DNA of 64,000 nt from Anaerolineales bacterium. GTDB taxonomy: Bacteria > Chloroflexota > Anaerolineae > Anaerolineales > UBA11579. The first letter of the stretch is position 1, and each line of letters begins with the position of its first letter. Below, one piece after another: positions 1-7,983 of the stretch. The DNA lies in NCBI GenBank assembly GCA_026129335.1, contig JAHCIH010000004.1, forward strand, positions 62,001-126,000, read 5' to 3'. The position numbers and the translations under genes were made by a program. Below the pieces are notes generated by a model that made no database searches, was not told the DNA's origin, and was given only the letters and a program-made list of their open reading frames with translations.

Positions 1-931
1 TCTTGAAACCGAAGCGGTCCCCCAACCAGCCCCAGATGAAGCCGAACAACATCTGGGTCAGCAGGATGATCATCGTGAAGGTGCCCACCGCGCCGCTGCT
101 CAGCCCGAAGCGGTCGATGGCGTACAGCGCGAAGAAGGCGTTGCCCATGATGCCGAAGCCCATCAGACCGCGCACGATCAGGAAGCGCTTGAAGCCCACC
201 GAGGCGCGGATGTGGCCAGGGATGTTCTTGAGAAAGGTCTTCAGGTCTTCGGTCTTGCTCTCGATGGGGAAGGGCGTTTCCCGGAAGCTGGCGATGAAAA
301 ACGGCGAGATGAACGAAGTGGCGAAGCCGATCCAGAACAGGTAGCGCAGGTTGCTGGGGAAGTCGTAGCTGCCCAGCAGGCGGGTGGCCACCAGCGAGGC
401 GGTCAGACCCAGCACTCCGCCCAGGCCGTTCATCACGCCATAGAAGAAGCCGCGGTTGCGGATGATGTTCTTGCTGATAAAGTCGCCGTAGGCCGGGCCG
501 ATCAGGCCGTTGGTCACCGAGAAGACCAGGTACGACATCATCAGCACGCCCAGAGCCAGGTTGTTGCTGATGATGCCGGTCAGCTGCGCCACCACGGCGA
601 TGGCCAGGATGCCGATGCGCTCGGTGACCGCGATCCAGAAGATGGCCCATTTGCGCGTCGGCCGGCCGTTCACCAGGAAAGCGCCCAGCAGTTGCGGGAA
701 GAAGTAGCCCAGGTAGTAGATCGCCGGCACCAGACCGATGAAGGCCGGGTGCGCGCTGAGGTGCGACACGAAGTAGGGGATGATCGTGTCTTGCGACAGC
801 ATGGCCACCGAGAAGGCGAAGAACGAGGCGTCCAGCGCGATCACCGCGAAGTTCCAGCGGTAGTGTTTTTCGACCGCGGCAATATAGTCAGGAAAGCTCT
901 TTTTGAGCTTTTGGATGTCGGTGCTTAGCAT
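1..931 (-). CDS. MFS transporter, 3' end cut off by the window
   Basis: Polytopic membrane protein of the major facilitator superfamily; about 310 residues are visible and the C-terminus lies outside the window. The reading begins MLSTDIQKLKKSF and has several hydrophobic helices. A loop with GRPTRKW follows the second helix, where MFS proteins carry their conserved basic loop, and a GWLGDRFG segment near the cut edge is typical of the second repeat. The start is the ATG at 931, with only a weak upstream GGAA. It is the last gene of the minus-strand nucleoside operon, 18 bases after a phosphorylase stop. A nucleoside, base or sugar substrate is inferred from context only. Confidence 0.8.
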   Translation of the reverse strand, partial: MLSTDIQKLKKSFPDYIAAVEKHYRWNFAVIALDASFFAFSVAMLSQDTIIPYFVSHLSAHPAFIGLVPAIYYLGYFFPQLLGAFLVNGRPTRKWAIFWIAVTERIGILAIAVVAQLTGIISNNLALGVLMMSYLVFSVTNGLIGPAYGDFISKNIIRNRGFFYGVMNGLGGVLGLTASLVATRLLGSYDFPSNLRYLFWIGFATSFISPFFIASFRETPFPIESKTEDLKTFLKNIPGHIRASVGFKRFLIVRGLMGFGIMGNAFFALYAIDRFGLSSGAVGTFTMIILLTQMLFGFIWGWLGDRFGFK

Positions 932-949
932 GGGGTTCCGGTTGCGGCG

Positions 950-1738
950 TTAGCTTTTGGCTTTGGCGCGGTCGGCCTCGATCAGGGTCTTGAAGGCTTC
1001 CACGGCGACGCGGATGGCCTTGTTGATGTCGAACTCGCGCTGAAATTCCTCGAGATGTTCCGGGGTTTCGGGGTGGCTCTCGATGTTGGCCATCAGCATC
1101 ACGCCGCCGGCGCGCACCCGCTGGATGCTGGCAATGACGAACAGCGCCGAGGCTTCCATCTCGGAGCAGACCGCCCCGCCGTCCACCCAGGCCTTCCAGC
1201 GGTCCTGCAGGCGGCGGGCTACCGGCATGCGCTCGGGGCTCACCTCGCCGTAAAAGGAGTCCTTGGACTGTGAGACGCCCACGCGGTAGGGCTGCCCCAG
1301 GTCAATCGCGGCTTTGCGCAGCGCCAGGGTCACGTCCAGGTCGGCCACCGCGGGGAACTCGATCGGCATGTAGTGGCTGGTGGTGCCTTCGTCGCGAATC
1401 GCCCCGCTGACCACGGCCACCTCGCCAGTCTGCGTGCCGGGCTGCATGCCGCCGGAGGTGCCCACGCGGATGAAGGTGTCGGCGCCGATGGCGATCAGTT
1501 CCTCGATGGCGATGGCCGCCGAAGGACAGCCGATCCCCGTCGAGGTCACCGAGACCTTCTCGCCCAGCAGGGTGCCGGTAAAGGTGCGGTATTCGCGCTT
1601 GTAAGCGATCTCTTTGGCGTCGTCGAAATACGAGGCGATTAGCTCGGTGCGGCCGGGGTCACCAGGCAGCAGCACGTAGCGGCCCACATCCCCAGGCTTC
1701 AGGTCAATATGGTGTTGTTTGTTCTCCAGATTACGCAT
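950..1738 (-). CDS. Uridine phosphorylase-family protein, tandem copy 1
   Basis: Cytoplasmic nucleoside phosphorylase (PNP/UDP family): nucleoside plus phosphate gives base plus ribose-1-phosphate. It has 262 residues, close to E. coli Udp. Visible family motifs are LLPGDPGR (phosphate site), STGIGCPSAAIAIEELI, RVGTSGGMQP, DSFYG and CSEMEAS (ribose-binding Glu). An AAGGAAG ribosome site precedes the ATG. It is the promoter-distal member of four tandem paralogs. Its N-terminal 90 residues are almost identical to copies 2 and 3, while the C-terminal third, which helps form the base pocket and dimer contacts in this family, is divergent. Exact base specificity cannot be read from the sequence. 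Confidence 0.9.
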   Translation of the reverse strand: MRNLENKQHHIDLKPGDVGRYVLLPGDPGRTELIASYFDDAKEIAYKREYRTFTGTLLGEKVSVTSTGIGCPSAAIAIEELIAIGADTFIRVGTSGGMQPGTQTGEVAVVSGAIRDEGTTSHYMPIEFPAVADLDVTLALRKAAIDLGQPYRVGVSQSKDSFYGEVSPERMPVARRLQDRWKAWVDGGAVCSEMEASALFVIASIQRVRAGGVMLMANIESHPETPEHLEEFQREFDINKAIRVAVEAFKTLIEADRAKAKS

Positions 1739-1741
1739 TGC

Positions 1742-2494
1742 TTAGCTTCCTTGAGCGCGATCGCGCTCGATGAGGATCTTCAGGGCTTCGGTGACCGTTT
1801 CCAGCATGCGGGTCAGGTCGCGGTAAGGCTCCACTTTCTCGGGGGCCTCCTGGTTGGCCATGATCTGCATCACCCCGCCGCAGCGTTTGCGGTGGATGCT
1901 GGCGATGGCGAACAGCGTGGAGGCTTCCATCTCGGAGCAGATCGCCCCGCCGGCGATCCAGGCCTTCCAGCGGTCCAGCAGGTGGTCGGCCACCGGCATA
2001 CGCTGCGGCGCATGCTGCCCGTAGAAGGAGTCCTTGGATTGGCTGATGCCCACATGGTAGGGCGTGCCCAATTTCTCGCAGGCCTCGCGCAGCGTGGCCA
2101 CGATATCGATGTCGGCCACCGCGGGGAACTCGATCGGCAGGTAGTGCGAAGAAGTGCCCTCGTCGCGGATCGCCGCGTTGACGATGGCCAGCTCGCCCGG
2201 GATGAGGTGCGGCTGCATGCCACCGGAGGTGCCCACGCGGATGAAGGTATCGGCGCCGATGGCGATCAATTCCTCGATGGCGATGGCCGCCGAGGGGCAG
2301 CCGATGCCTGTTGAAGTCACCGAGACCTTCTCGCCGAGCAGCGTGCCGGTGAAGGTGCGGTACTCGCGCTTGTAGGCGACTTCTTTGGCGTTGTCGAAGT
2401 AGGAGGCGATCAGTTCAGTGCGGCCGGGGTCGCCAGGCAGCAGCACGTAGCGCCCCACATCCCCTGGCTCCAGATCAATGTGGTGTTGTTTCAT
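1742..2494 (-). CDS. Uridine phosphorylase-family protein, tandem copy 2
   Basis: Second paralog, 250 residues, starting MKQHHIDLEPGDVGR after a GAGGAGA ribosome site. It carries LLPGDPGR, STGIGCPSAAIAIEEL, RVGTSGGMQP, DSFYG and CSEMEAS. Its stop lies three bases before copy 1, so the two are probably translationally coupled. The C-terminal region (KRCGGVMQIMANQE onward) differs strongly from copies 1 and 3 and resembles copy 4 (RKRTGSVLLMAINQ), so the array seems to contain two C-terminal types: copies 1/3 and copies 2/4. Phosphorolysis of pyrimidine or purine nucleosides is inferred from the family. Confidence 0.9.
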   Translation of the reverse strand: MKQHHIDLEPGDVGRYVLLPGDPGRTELIASYFDNAKEVAYKREYRTFTGTLLGEKVSVTSTGIGCPSAAIAIEELIAIGADTFIRVGTSGGMQPHLIPGELAIVNAAIRDEGTSSHYLPIEFPAVADIDIVATLREACEKLGTPYHVGISQSKDSFYGQHAPQRMPVADHLLDRWKAWIAGGAICSEMEASTLFAIASIHRKRCGGVMQIMANQEAPEKVEPYRDLTRMLETVTEALKILIERDRAQGS

Positions 2495-2507
2495 GCTTTC
2501 TCCTCAT

Positions 2508-3284
2508 TTAGCTCGCGCTTTTGGCGCGGTCGGCTTCGATCAAAGTCTTGAGCGCCTCTACCGCCACGCGGATCGGCTTGTTGATGTCGAACTGCTGGCT
2601 GAAGACCTCCAGCTCTTCGGGGGTCTCGGGGAGCTTTTCGAACTTGCCCATCAGCATCACCCCGCCCACGCGCACCCGGTGGATGTTGCCGATCACGAGC
2701 AGCACCGCGGCCTCCATTTCGGAGCAGATCGCCCCGCCATCGGTCCAGGCTTTCCAGCGGTCCAGCAGGCGGTTGGCCACCGGCATCCGCTTGGGCGCGT
2801 GCTGCCCATAGAAGGAGTCCTTGGTTTGCGAGACGCCCACGCGGTGGGGCAGTTCCAGGTCCTGGGCGGCTTTGCGCAGCGCCAGGGTTACATCCAGGTC
2901 GGCCACCGCGGGGAACTCCACCGGCATGTAATGCAGGGTGGTGCCCTCGTCGCGGATCGCCGCGTTGATCACGGCCACTTCACCGTTGATTGTGTCCGGC
3001 TGGATGCCGCCGGAGGTGCCCACGCGGATGAAGGTGTCCGCGCCGATGGCGATCAGCTCCTCAATCGCGATGGCCGCCGAGGGGCAGCCAATGCCCGTTG
3101 AGGTCACCGTGACTTTCTCGCCGAGCAGCGTGCCGGTGAAGGTGCGGTACTCGCGTTTGTAGGCGATCTCTTTGGCGTCGTCGAAATACGAGGCGATCAG
3201 CTCGGTGCGGCCGGGGTCGCCGGGCAAGAGCACATAGCGGCCCGCGTCGCCCGGCTTCAAGTCGATGTGGTGTTGCTTGTCCAT
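2508..3284 (-). CDS. Uridine phosphorylase-family protein, tandem copy 3
   Basis: Third paralog, 258 residues, starting MDKQHHIDLKPGDAGR. It has the same phosphate (LLPGDPGR), ribose (CSEMEAA) and RVGTSGG motifs as its neighbours. The ATG overlaps the stop of copy 4 by one base (TAATG) with AAGGAAG upstream, indicating coupled translation. The C-terminus (FDINKPIRVAVEALKTLIEADRA) is nearly the same as in copy 1, so copies 1 and 3 look like the youngest duplicates. A full set of family motifs argues that it is active rather than decaying. Confidence 0.9.
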   Translation of the reverse strand: MDKQHHIDLKPGDAGRYVLLPGDPGRTELIASYFDDAKEIAYKREYRTFTGTLLGEKVTVTSTGIGCPSAAIAIEELIAIGADTFIRVGTSGGIQPDTINGEVAVINAAIRDEGTTLHYMPVEFPAVADLDVTLALRKAAQDLELPHRVGVSQTKDSFYGQHAPKRMPVANRLLDRWKAWTDGGAICSEMEAAVLLVIGNIHRVRVGGVMLMGKFEKLPETPEELEVFSQQFDINKPIRVAVEALKTLIEADRAKSAS

Positions 3285-4051
3285 TATTGCGCTTCCTTTT
3301 GCTGGTCCTGTCGGATCAAAATTTTCATGGCCTCAATGGCCGTTTGCACGCTGTGCTCCTGCTCGCGCGCCGGGGGCAGTGGGGTGGGCGCCGTCTGGTT
3401 GATCGCCATCAGCAGCACAGACCCCGTGCGCTTGCGGTAGATGCTGCCCAGGATGAACAGGATCGCCGATTCCATCTCGGCGCAGATCGCGCCGCCCGCC
3501 ATCCAGGCCAGCCAGCGCGCCTGCAACTCACTGGCGATCGGCATGCGCTCCGGGGCGTGCTGCGCGTAGAACGAATCCTTGCTGTGCGAAAAGCCCACAT
3601 GGTGCCGCAGCCCCAGCTGCTCCGCGGCCTGGCGCAGGGCCAGCAGTACATCCAGGTGGGGCACCGCCGGGAACTCCGCCGGCAGGTAGTGCTTGCTGGT
3701 GCCCTCGTCGCGGATGGCGCCGCTGACGATGGCCAGGTCGCCCGGCACGATGTGCGGCTGCATCGCGCCGGAGGTGCCCACGCGGATGAAGGTGTCCGCC
3801 CCCAGCATGATCAGCTCCTCAATGGCAATGGCCGCCGAAGGGTTGCCGATGCCGGTGGAGGTCACCGAGACCTTCTCGCCCAGCAGCGTGCCTGTAAAGG
3901 TGCGGTACTCGCGCTTGTAGGCGACTTCGCGACCGTCTTCAAGCTGCGCGGCGATCGTTTCCGTGCGCCCTGGGTCCCCCGGCAGCAGGACATAGCGGCC
4001 CACATCCCCGGCCTGCATGTCGATGTGGTGCATCCGCTGCGGGCTGGCCAC
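3284..4051 (-). CDS. Uridine phosphorylase-family protein, tandem copy 4
   Basis: Fourth and promoter-proximal paralog. A longer open frame runs upstream into ecfT, but an AAGGAGA site nine bases before a GTG at 4051 decides the start, giving MASPQRMHHIDMQAGDVGR and 255 residues. Motifs are LLPGDPGR, STGIGNPSAAIAIEELI, RVGTSGAMQP, DSFY and CAEMESA. It is the most divergent of the four: GNPS instead of GCPS and a distinct last 60 residues. It follows ecfT by 23 bases, which ties nucleoside uptake to phosphorolysis. Confidence 0.88.
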   Translation of the reverse strand: MASPQRMHHIDMQAGDVGRYVLLPGDPGRTETIAAQLEDGREVAYKREYRTFTGTLLGEKVSVTSTGIGNPSAAIAIEELIMLGADTFIRVGTSGAMQPHIVPGDLAIVSGAIRDEGTSKHYLPAEFPAVPHLDVLLALRQAAEQLGLRHHVGFSHSKDSFYAQHAPERMPIASELQARWLAWMAGGAICAEMESAILFILGSIYRKRTGSVLLMAINQTAPTPLPPAREQEHSVQTAIEAMKILIRQDQQKEAQ

Positions 4052-4074
4052 GGCTTTTGTCTCCTTGCTGCTTG

Positions 4075-4965
4075 TTACGCGGTCAGCACCAGGCGCAGCG
4101 CCAGGACGACGAAGAGCAGGAAGCCGATGCCGGCTCCGAAGAACAGCGTCAGGGCGAAGGCCGGCGAAAAGGTCAGCGTGCGGCTCCAATCCAAGGTTGG
4201 GTCGGTCAGCAGCCAGTAGCTCATTATGCAGCTAAAGGCCATCCCGGCAGCCATCACCAGCGCGTCCTTCAGGCCGAACTGCACCTGGCGATAGCTGGTC
4301 TTCTTGCCGGTGCTGCCGAAGGCGCGCGATTCCAGCGAGATGGAGAGCTGCTGCACGCGCTCGATGGCGCCCACGAAGACCGGCACCATGCTGGGCAGGA
4401 TGGCGGCGAAGCCGGTGCCCTTCAAGCCGCGCGACTTCTGCGCCTTGAGCACCGTGTTGAACTCGCTCTGCAGGATAGGGATCAGCTGCAGGGTCATGGT
4501 CAGGATGAAGTTCATCGTGTAGGGCAGGCCGATCTTCTGCATGGAAGCGAAGATGTCGCTGGGGTGCGAGGTCATGATCATCACCATCGCGAAGGTGGTC
4601 ATGCACATGATGCGCAAGAGCAGCGAGAGCCCGCTGTAAATGCCCTCCTGCCAGATGGTGAACGGCCCCACATCCACGATGGGCGACCAAGGCTGCGGGA
4701 AGGCCGGCGCGATGCTCTGCAGCAGGATCAGCGTCAGGCTGATCGGGAACAGGATCATCACCACCCGCAGGTAGGATGGCCAAATCTGGGCGATGGTCAC
4801 GAAGAGCAGGCCCAGCAGGAACACGCCGCCCAGGATCACCGGGTTGCGCGTGACGAACGAGATGACCAGCACGCCAACCATCCAGGCCATTTTGGGCAGC
4901 GGGTTGATGCGATGGATCGGCGAGTTGCCGGGGACTACGGAAATGGGTACTGCAATGCCTTGCAT
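4075..4965 (-). CDS. ecfT: ECF transporter transmembrane subunit EcfT
   Basis: Membrane coupling subunit of an energy-coupling-factor importer. It has 296 residues with about five to six hydrophobic helices. Two coupling-helix motifs are recognisable: AQKSRGLKG near residue 188 and SLESRAFGS near residue 223, which correspond to the paired Ala-Arg-Xaa-type motifs that dock onto the ATPases. The start has a GGAGGAGA site five bases before the ATG. It lies between the two ATPase genes and the phosphorylases on one transcript, so this ECF module looks dedicated to a single S component rather than shared. Confidence 0.9.
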   Translation of the reverse strand: MQGIAVPISVVPGNSPIHRINPLPKMAWMVGVLVISFVTRNPVILGGVFLLGLLFVTIAQIWPSYLRVVMILFPISLTLILLQSIAPAFPQPWSPIVDVGPFTIWQEGIYSGLSLLLRIMCMTTFAMVMIMTSHPSDIFASMQKIGLPYTMNFILTMTLQLIPILQSEFNTVLKAQKSRGLKGTGFAAILPSMVPVFVGAIERVQQLSISLESRAFGSTGKKTSYRQVQFGLKDALVMAAGMAFSCIMSYWLLTDPTLDWSRTLTFSPAFALTLFFGAGIGFLLFVVLALRLVLTA

Positions 4966-4986
4966 GAGTGTCTCCTCCGGAAGCCG

Positions 4987-5802
4987 CTAGGACTTCAACT
5001 CTTTCAGCATCTCGTCCACCGAGAGCACCACTTTGCGCTTGTTCAACTGCAGCGACAATTGGGTGATCTGCGGGGGGGCCAGGTGGGTGCTCTCCATGAT
5101 TTCGTTCATGGCGAAGACCTTGCGCGGCGTATCGTCGGCGATCAGGTGGCCGTCGCGCATCACCAGTAGGCGGTCGACCACCTCGGCCAGCAGGATCATG
5201 TCGTGTGCCACGCAGATCACGGTGTGCCCGTTCTCGCGCAGCCGGCGGATCAGCTTGTACACGCGCTGGGTGGTGATGTTGTCCTGGCCGGTGGTCGGCT
5301 CGTCGAGAATGAATACATCCGGGCGCATCGTGAAGATCGAAGCCATGCCGACCAGCTTGCGCAGCGGGAAGCCGATGCGGTAGGGGTGCAGCTCGCGCAT
5401 CTCCTCCAGCCCGAAGAACTCGATCGCTTCTTCGCGGCGGGCTTCGATCTCAGCTTCATCCAGCTTCAGGTTGCGCGGGCCGAACTCCAGCTCGTCCACC
5501 ACGGTGCGGGCGAAGAGCTGGTGGTTGGGGTTCTGGTACACGTAGCCCACCTTGGCAGACATGGCCTGCACACTCTGCTTCTCGGTGTCCTCGCCGTCGA
5601 TCAGGATGCGCCCTTTGGTGGGCTTGAGCAGCGAGTTCATGTGCTTGACCAGCGTGGTCTTGCCGGAGCCGTTCTGGCCGATCAGGCCCACGATCTCGCC
5701 GCGGTTGATCGTCAGCGAGACGTCATCCAGCGCGACCACGTTGCCGCGTGAATAGATGTGGGTCACGTTTTCTACTTGGACAATCGGTTTGGCGCTCATC
5801 AT
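4987..5802 (-). CDS. ECF transporter ATPase with degenerate signature motif
   Basis: Cytoplasmic ABC ATPase of 271 residues. Walker A GQNGSGKTT is at 42-50, the Q-loop YVYQNPNHQLF follows, and Walker B FILDEPTTGQD starts near residue 164, with the switch His in CVAHDM. The signature LSGGQ is not present: residues 144-152 read GFPLRKLVG. The partner ATPase at 5810-6670 is canonical, so the pair would have one consensus and one weakened nucleotide site. Two ATG codons are adjacent (5802 and 5799); the second has the better spacing to the ribosome site. It overlaps nothing and lies eight bases after its partner. Confidence 0.88.
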   Translation of the reverse strand: MMSAKPIVQVENVTHIYSRGNVVALDDVSLTINRGEIVGLIGQNGSGKTTLVKHMNSLLKPTKGRILIDGEDTEKQSVQAMSAKVGYVYQNPNHQLFARTVVDELEFGPRNLKLDEAEIEARREEAIEFFGLEEMRELHPYRIGFPLRKLVGMASIFTMRPDVFILDEPTTGQDNITTQRVYKLIRRLRENGHTVICVAHDMILLAEVVDRLLVMRDGHLIADDTPRKVFAMNEIMESTHLAPPQITQLSLQLNKRKVVLSVDEMLKELKS

Positions 5803-5809
5803 TCTCTTC

Positions 5810-6670
5810 CTAGCGCAGGCTGGCTGCGGCTTCGTCCAGGGTGACGGGGTAGCCCTTGCTGTACTTGCGCGAGCCCTTCTTGTGGAGTTTGGCGGCCAAT
5901 TCGGTCACCTGCGGCGTACGCAGGCCCAGCTTCTGGATCAGGTCGGATTCGCTGAAGACTTCCTTGGGTGTGCCGTTCAACAGGATCTTGCCCTGGTCCA
6001 TCACGATCACCCGGTCGGCGTAGGCGGCCATCACCTCCACCTCATGTTCCGCCATGATGATGGTCATGTTCTCTTCCTTGTTCAGCTTGGCGGCCACGGC
6101 GAAGATTTCTTCCTTGCCGATGGGGTCCACGTTCGAAGTGGGTTCGTCCATCACCAGGATCTTGGGGCGCATCGCCAGTGCCGAGGCGATCGACAGCCGC
6201 TGCTGCTGGCCGCCGGAAAGCGCAAACGGTGAGCGCTCCTCCAGGCCCGAGAGGCCCACGATCTCCAGCACTTCGGGGATGATGCGGTTCATCTCCTCGA
6301 AGCTGAAGCCCAGGTTTTCCATGCCCAGGGCGATCTCCTCGGCCACGCTCATCTGGCTCAGCTGGAATTCGGGATTGTCGAATACCATGCCGACCAGCTT
6401 GGCCAGCTCACGCACGGATGCGGTTTCGGTATCTTGACCGTAGACGAGGAACTCGCCGGAGAATTCGCCCATGATGCTGTTGGGGATAACGCCATTGATG
6501 CACAACTGCAGGCTGGTTTTGCCGGCGCCGTTCAGGCCCAGCAAGGCCACGTATTCGCCCTCGTAGATCGTCAGGTTGATGTCTTCGATTGCGTACGGCC
6601 GATCGCTGGCTGCCGCGTAGGCAAAGCTCACGTCCTTGAATTCGATGACAGGCTTTCCTTTGGCCATCAT
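5810..6670 (-). CDS. ECF transporter ATPase, canonical EcfA
   Basis: Cytoplasmic ABC ATPase of 286 residues that energises the ECF importer. Walker A GLNGAGKTS is at 45-53, the Q-loop is VFDNPEFQLSQ, the signature LSGGQQQR starts at 151, Walker B ILVMDEPTSNVDP at 171, and the switch His is in MAEHEVE. The gene starts at tandem ATGs after AAGGAG; the second (6667) is five bases from the site and may be the real start. It pairs with the degenerate ATPase downstream. A stem-loop lies just upstream, between this gene and the S-component pair. Confidence 0.9.
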   Translation of the reverse strand: MMAKGKPVIEFKDVSFAYAAASDRPYAIEDINLTIYEGEYVALLGLNGAGKTSLQLCINGVIPNSIMGEFSGEFLVYGQDTETASVRELAKLVGMVFDNPEFQLSQMSVAEEIALGMENLGFSFEEMNRIIPEVLEIVGLSGLEERSPFALSGGQQQRLSIASALAMRPKILVMDEPTSNVDPIGKEEIFAVAAKLNKEENMTIIMAEHEVEVMAAYADRVIVMDQGKILLNGTPKEVFSESDLIQKLGLRTPQVTELAAKLHKKGSRKYSKGYPVTLDEAAASLR

Positions 6671-6690
6671 TACTCCTTGGGGTTAGATAA

Positions 6691-6727
6691 GAGCGAGGGC
6701 AAGACGGAGTACGCCATGCCCTCGCTC
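6691..6727 (-). terminator. Stem-loop between S-component genes and ATPase genes
   Basis: A perfect 10-bp inverted repeat (GAGCGAGGGC at 6691-6700, its complement at 6718-6727) encloses a 17-base loop. Read on the minus strand it is followed by TTATCT, a poor T-tract. It lies inside the operon, after the small membrane protein and before the ATPases. It could be a partial terminator or a processing/stabilising hairpin that leaves more S component than ATPase. That role is inference. Confidence 0.5.
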
Positions 6728-6759
6728 CTTTGTACCTTTGCTAGCGAACGGTGTCTATT

Positions 6760-6978
6760 CTATTCGCTATCGAAGTTGCCAAAGATCACGCCGAGGCCGG
6801 CCAGGATGATGATCACACCCAGCACGTACACGGCGCCCAGCAGGATCGAGAACGGCTCGCTGGCAACGAAATCCAGGTCAGCGATCTGCTGAGCAGCACC
6901 CGGCAGGAACAGCATCATCAAACCGATACCGATCACGCCAGCGCCCAGACCCTCTTTTGGACCAACAGTGTTGTTCAT
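6760..6978 (-). CDS. Small two-helix membrane protein in ECF operon
   Basis: A 72-residue protein beginning MNNTVGPKEG, with AGAGGA seven bases before the ATG at 6978. An in-frame extension upstream (to 7053) overlaps the S-component gene and is rejected. Two hydrophobic segments are visible: roughly residues 12-28 (GAGVIGIGLMMLFL) and 47-66 (LLGAVYVLGVIIIL), with a short acidic C-terminus ending FDSE. No family is recognised. Its position between the S component and the ATPases suggests an accessory subunit or stabiliser of the ECF complex. It is not an S component by size. Confidence 0.7.
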   Translation of the reverse strand: MNNTVGPKEGLGAGVIGIGLMMLFLPGAAQQIADLDFVASEPFSILLGAVYVLGVIIILAGLGVIFGNFDSE

Positions 6979-7000
6979 GTCTAAATCCTCTTCCTCGGTC

Positions 7001-7678
7001 CTAGTTGGCGACCGCAATGGCAACCAACATGACCGCCACACCGATGACCACACCGACCACCGGGAGGATGATGCGGTTGAGGCCTTCGGCCTTGGGCAGC
7101 TGCAGGTTCTGGGTCAGGTTGGCGGGCAGGGCCTCGATGATGGCCAGGGCCACGTAACCGGAGATGATCTTGTCAGCCAAGGAAACCAGGATGTTCGACG
7201 AGAACACCGAAACGATCAGGTTCTGACCCATGGCCAGGAAAGCGGCGGTCATCACATCGGAGAAGTGACCGGTGGCGCCGCCGAAGATGAACACGTAGAT
7301 CGGCACGGCGGTCACGGAGCAGAGGAAAGCGACCAGGATGTTGAGCAGGAAAAAGCCCACATTGGTCTTGCCCCAACCCCAGCGATGGCCATAACCCCAA
7401 ACCAGAGCACCGACCACATTGACCACCGCGAACGGCAGGCTGATGGGGCCGGAGATGAAGGAGTTGACGATGTTGGTGATCGCGCCAACCAGAGCGCCCC
7501 ACCAGGGGCCAAGCACGATCGCGGTCACCGCGGTGCCGATCATGTCCAAGAAGATCGGCAGCTGCAGCGCACTGCGGATGGTGCCGCCCACGATGTTCAG
7601 CGCGGCGGCTACGGGAACCAGTGCGACCACATAGGTCAAAGGAATGCGGACCGCACGGGTCTTTGCTTTTGAAGCCAT
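7001..7678 (-). CDS. ECF transporter S component, predicted nucleoside-specific
   Basis: Substrate-binding membrane subunit, 225 residues with about six hydrophobic helices, for example the Gly/Ala-rich segments LDMIGTAVTAIVLGPWWGAL and NIVNSFISGPISLPFAVVN. FLDMIGTA followed by GPWWGA is typical of this S-component type. An AGGAGG site lies seven bases before the ATG. It is the first gene of the minus-strand operon, followed by the rest of the ECF module and by four nucleoside phosphorylases. Nucleoside specificity is inferred from that context and from the divergent nucleoside hydrolase and ribokinase; no binding residues can be named. Confidence 0.85.
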   Translation of the reverse strand: MASKAKTRAVRIPLTYVVALVPVAAALNIVGGTIRSALQLPIFLDMIGTAVTAIVLGPWWGALVGAITNIVNSFISGPISLPFAVVNVVGALVWGYGHRWGWGKTNVGFFLLNILVAFLCSVTAVPIYVFIFGGATGHFSDVMTAAFLAMGQNLIVSVFSSNILVSLADKIISGYVALAIIEALPANLTQNLQLPKAEGLNRIILPVVGVVIGVAVMLVAIAVAN

Positions 7679-7886
7679 TGAGATCCTCCTACATAATGTT
7701 GACGAGTGTGTCCCTGCAACGGCTTGCGGCTATTGCAGCCCCTTGGACTTTAAGTTCTCCTCAGGGATAGCCAGTTCAGGGCGCACGGGGAAGATTCCGT
7801 GGAGGAGCGCTCCATGAATATTGCGGCTTGCTAGTCAACTCCCGATGTACTCACCTCCGTTCCCAATCTACGTTCTTAGGCCGAAT

Positions 7887-7927
7887 AAACACCATTCCTG
7901 CGAAAAAGAAACGCAGGAATGGTGTTT
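7887..7927. repeat. Perfect 16-bp stem with 9-base A-rich loop
   Basis: Arms at 7887-7902 and 7912-7927 are perfectly complementary (AAACACCATTCCTGCG and its complement) around an aaaaagaaa loop. It lies between two divergent genes (S component at 7678, GntR at 8153), where no transcript should need to end. It could be a terminator-shaped attenuator for the long minus-strand leader, or a cruciform operator. The rest of 7679-8048 holds a direct repeat TGAATATTGC at 7815-7824 and 7969-7978 and a hairpin at about 7714-7738; no known riboswitch was recognised. Confidence 0.8.
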
Positions 7928-7983
7928 TGGCTGTAGACTTAATTTGGTGGAATGTGAAGCAGAGTCCCTGAATATTGCATTTT

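Noticed and set aside
4052..4189. Longer N-terminus for phosphorylase copy 4
   Set aside because: It overlaps ecfT, has no ribosome site and does not match the family; the GTG at 4051 has AAGGAG at good spacing.
4057..5169. 370-codon open frame on the plus strand
   Set aside because: Antisense to ecfT and an ECF ATPase; Gln/His-rich shadow composition without motifs.
7679..7886. Known riboswitch upstream of the ECF S component
   Set aside because: The leader was read for thiamine, cobalamin, preQ1, purine and folate-type cores and none was recognised; only unassigned hairpins were seen.
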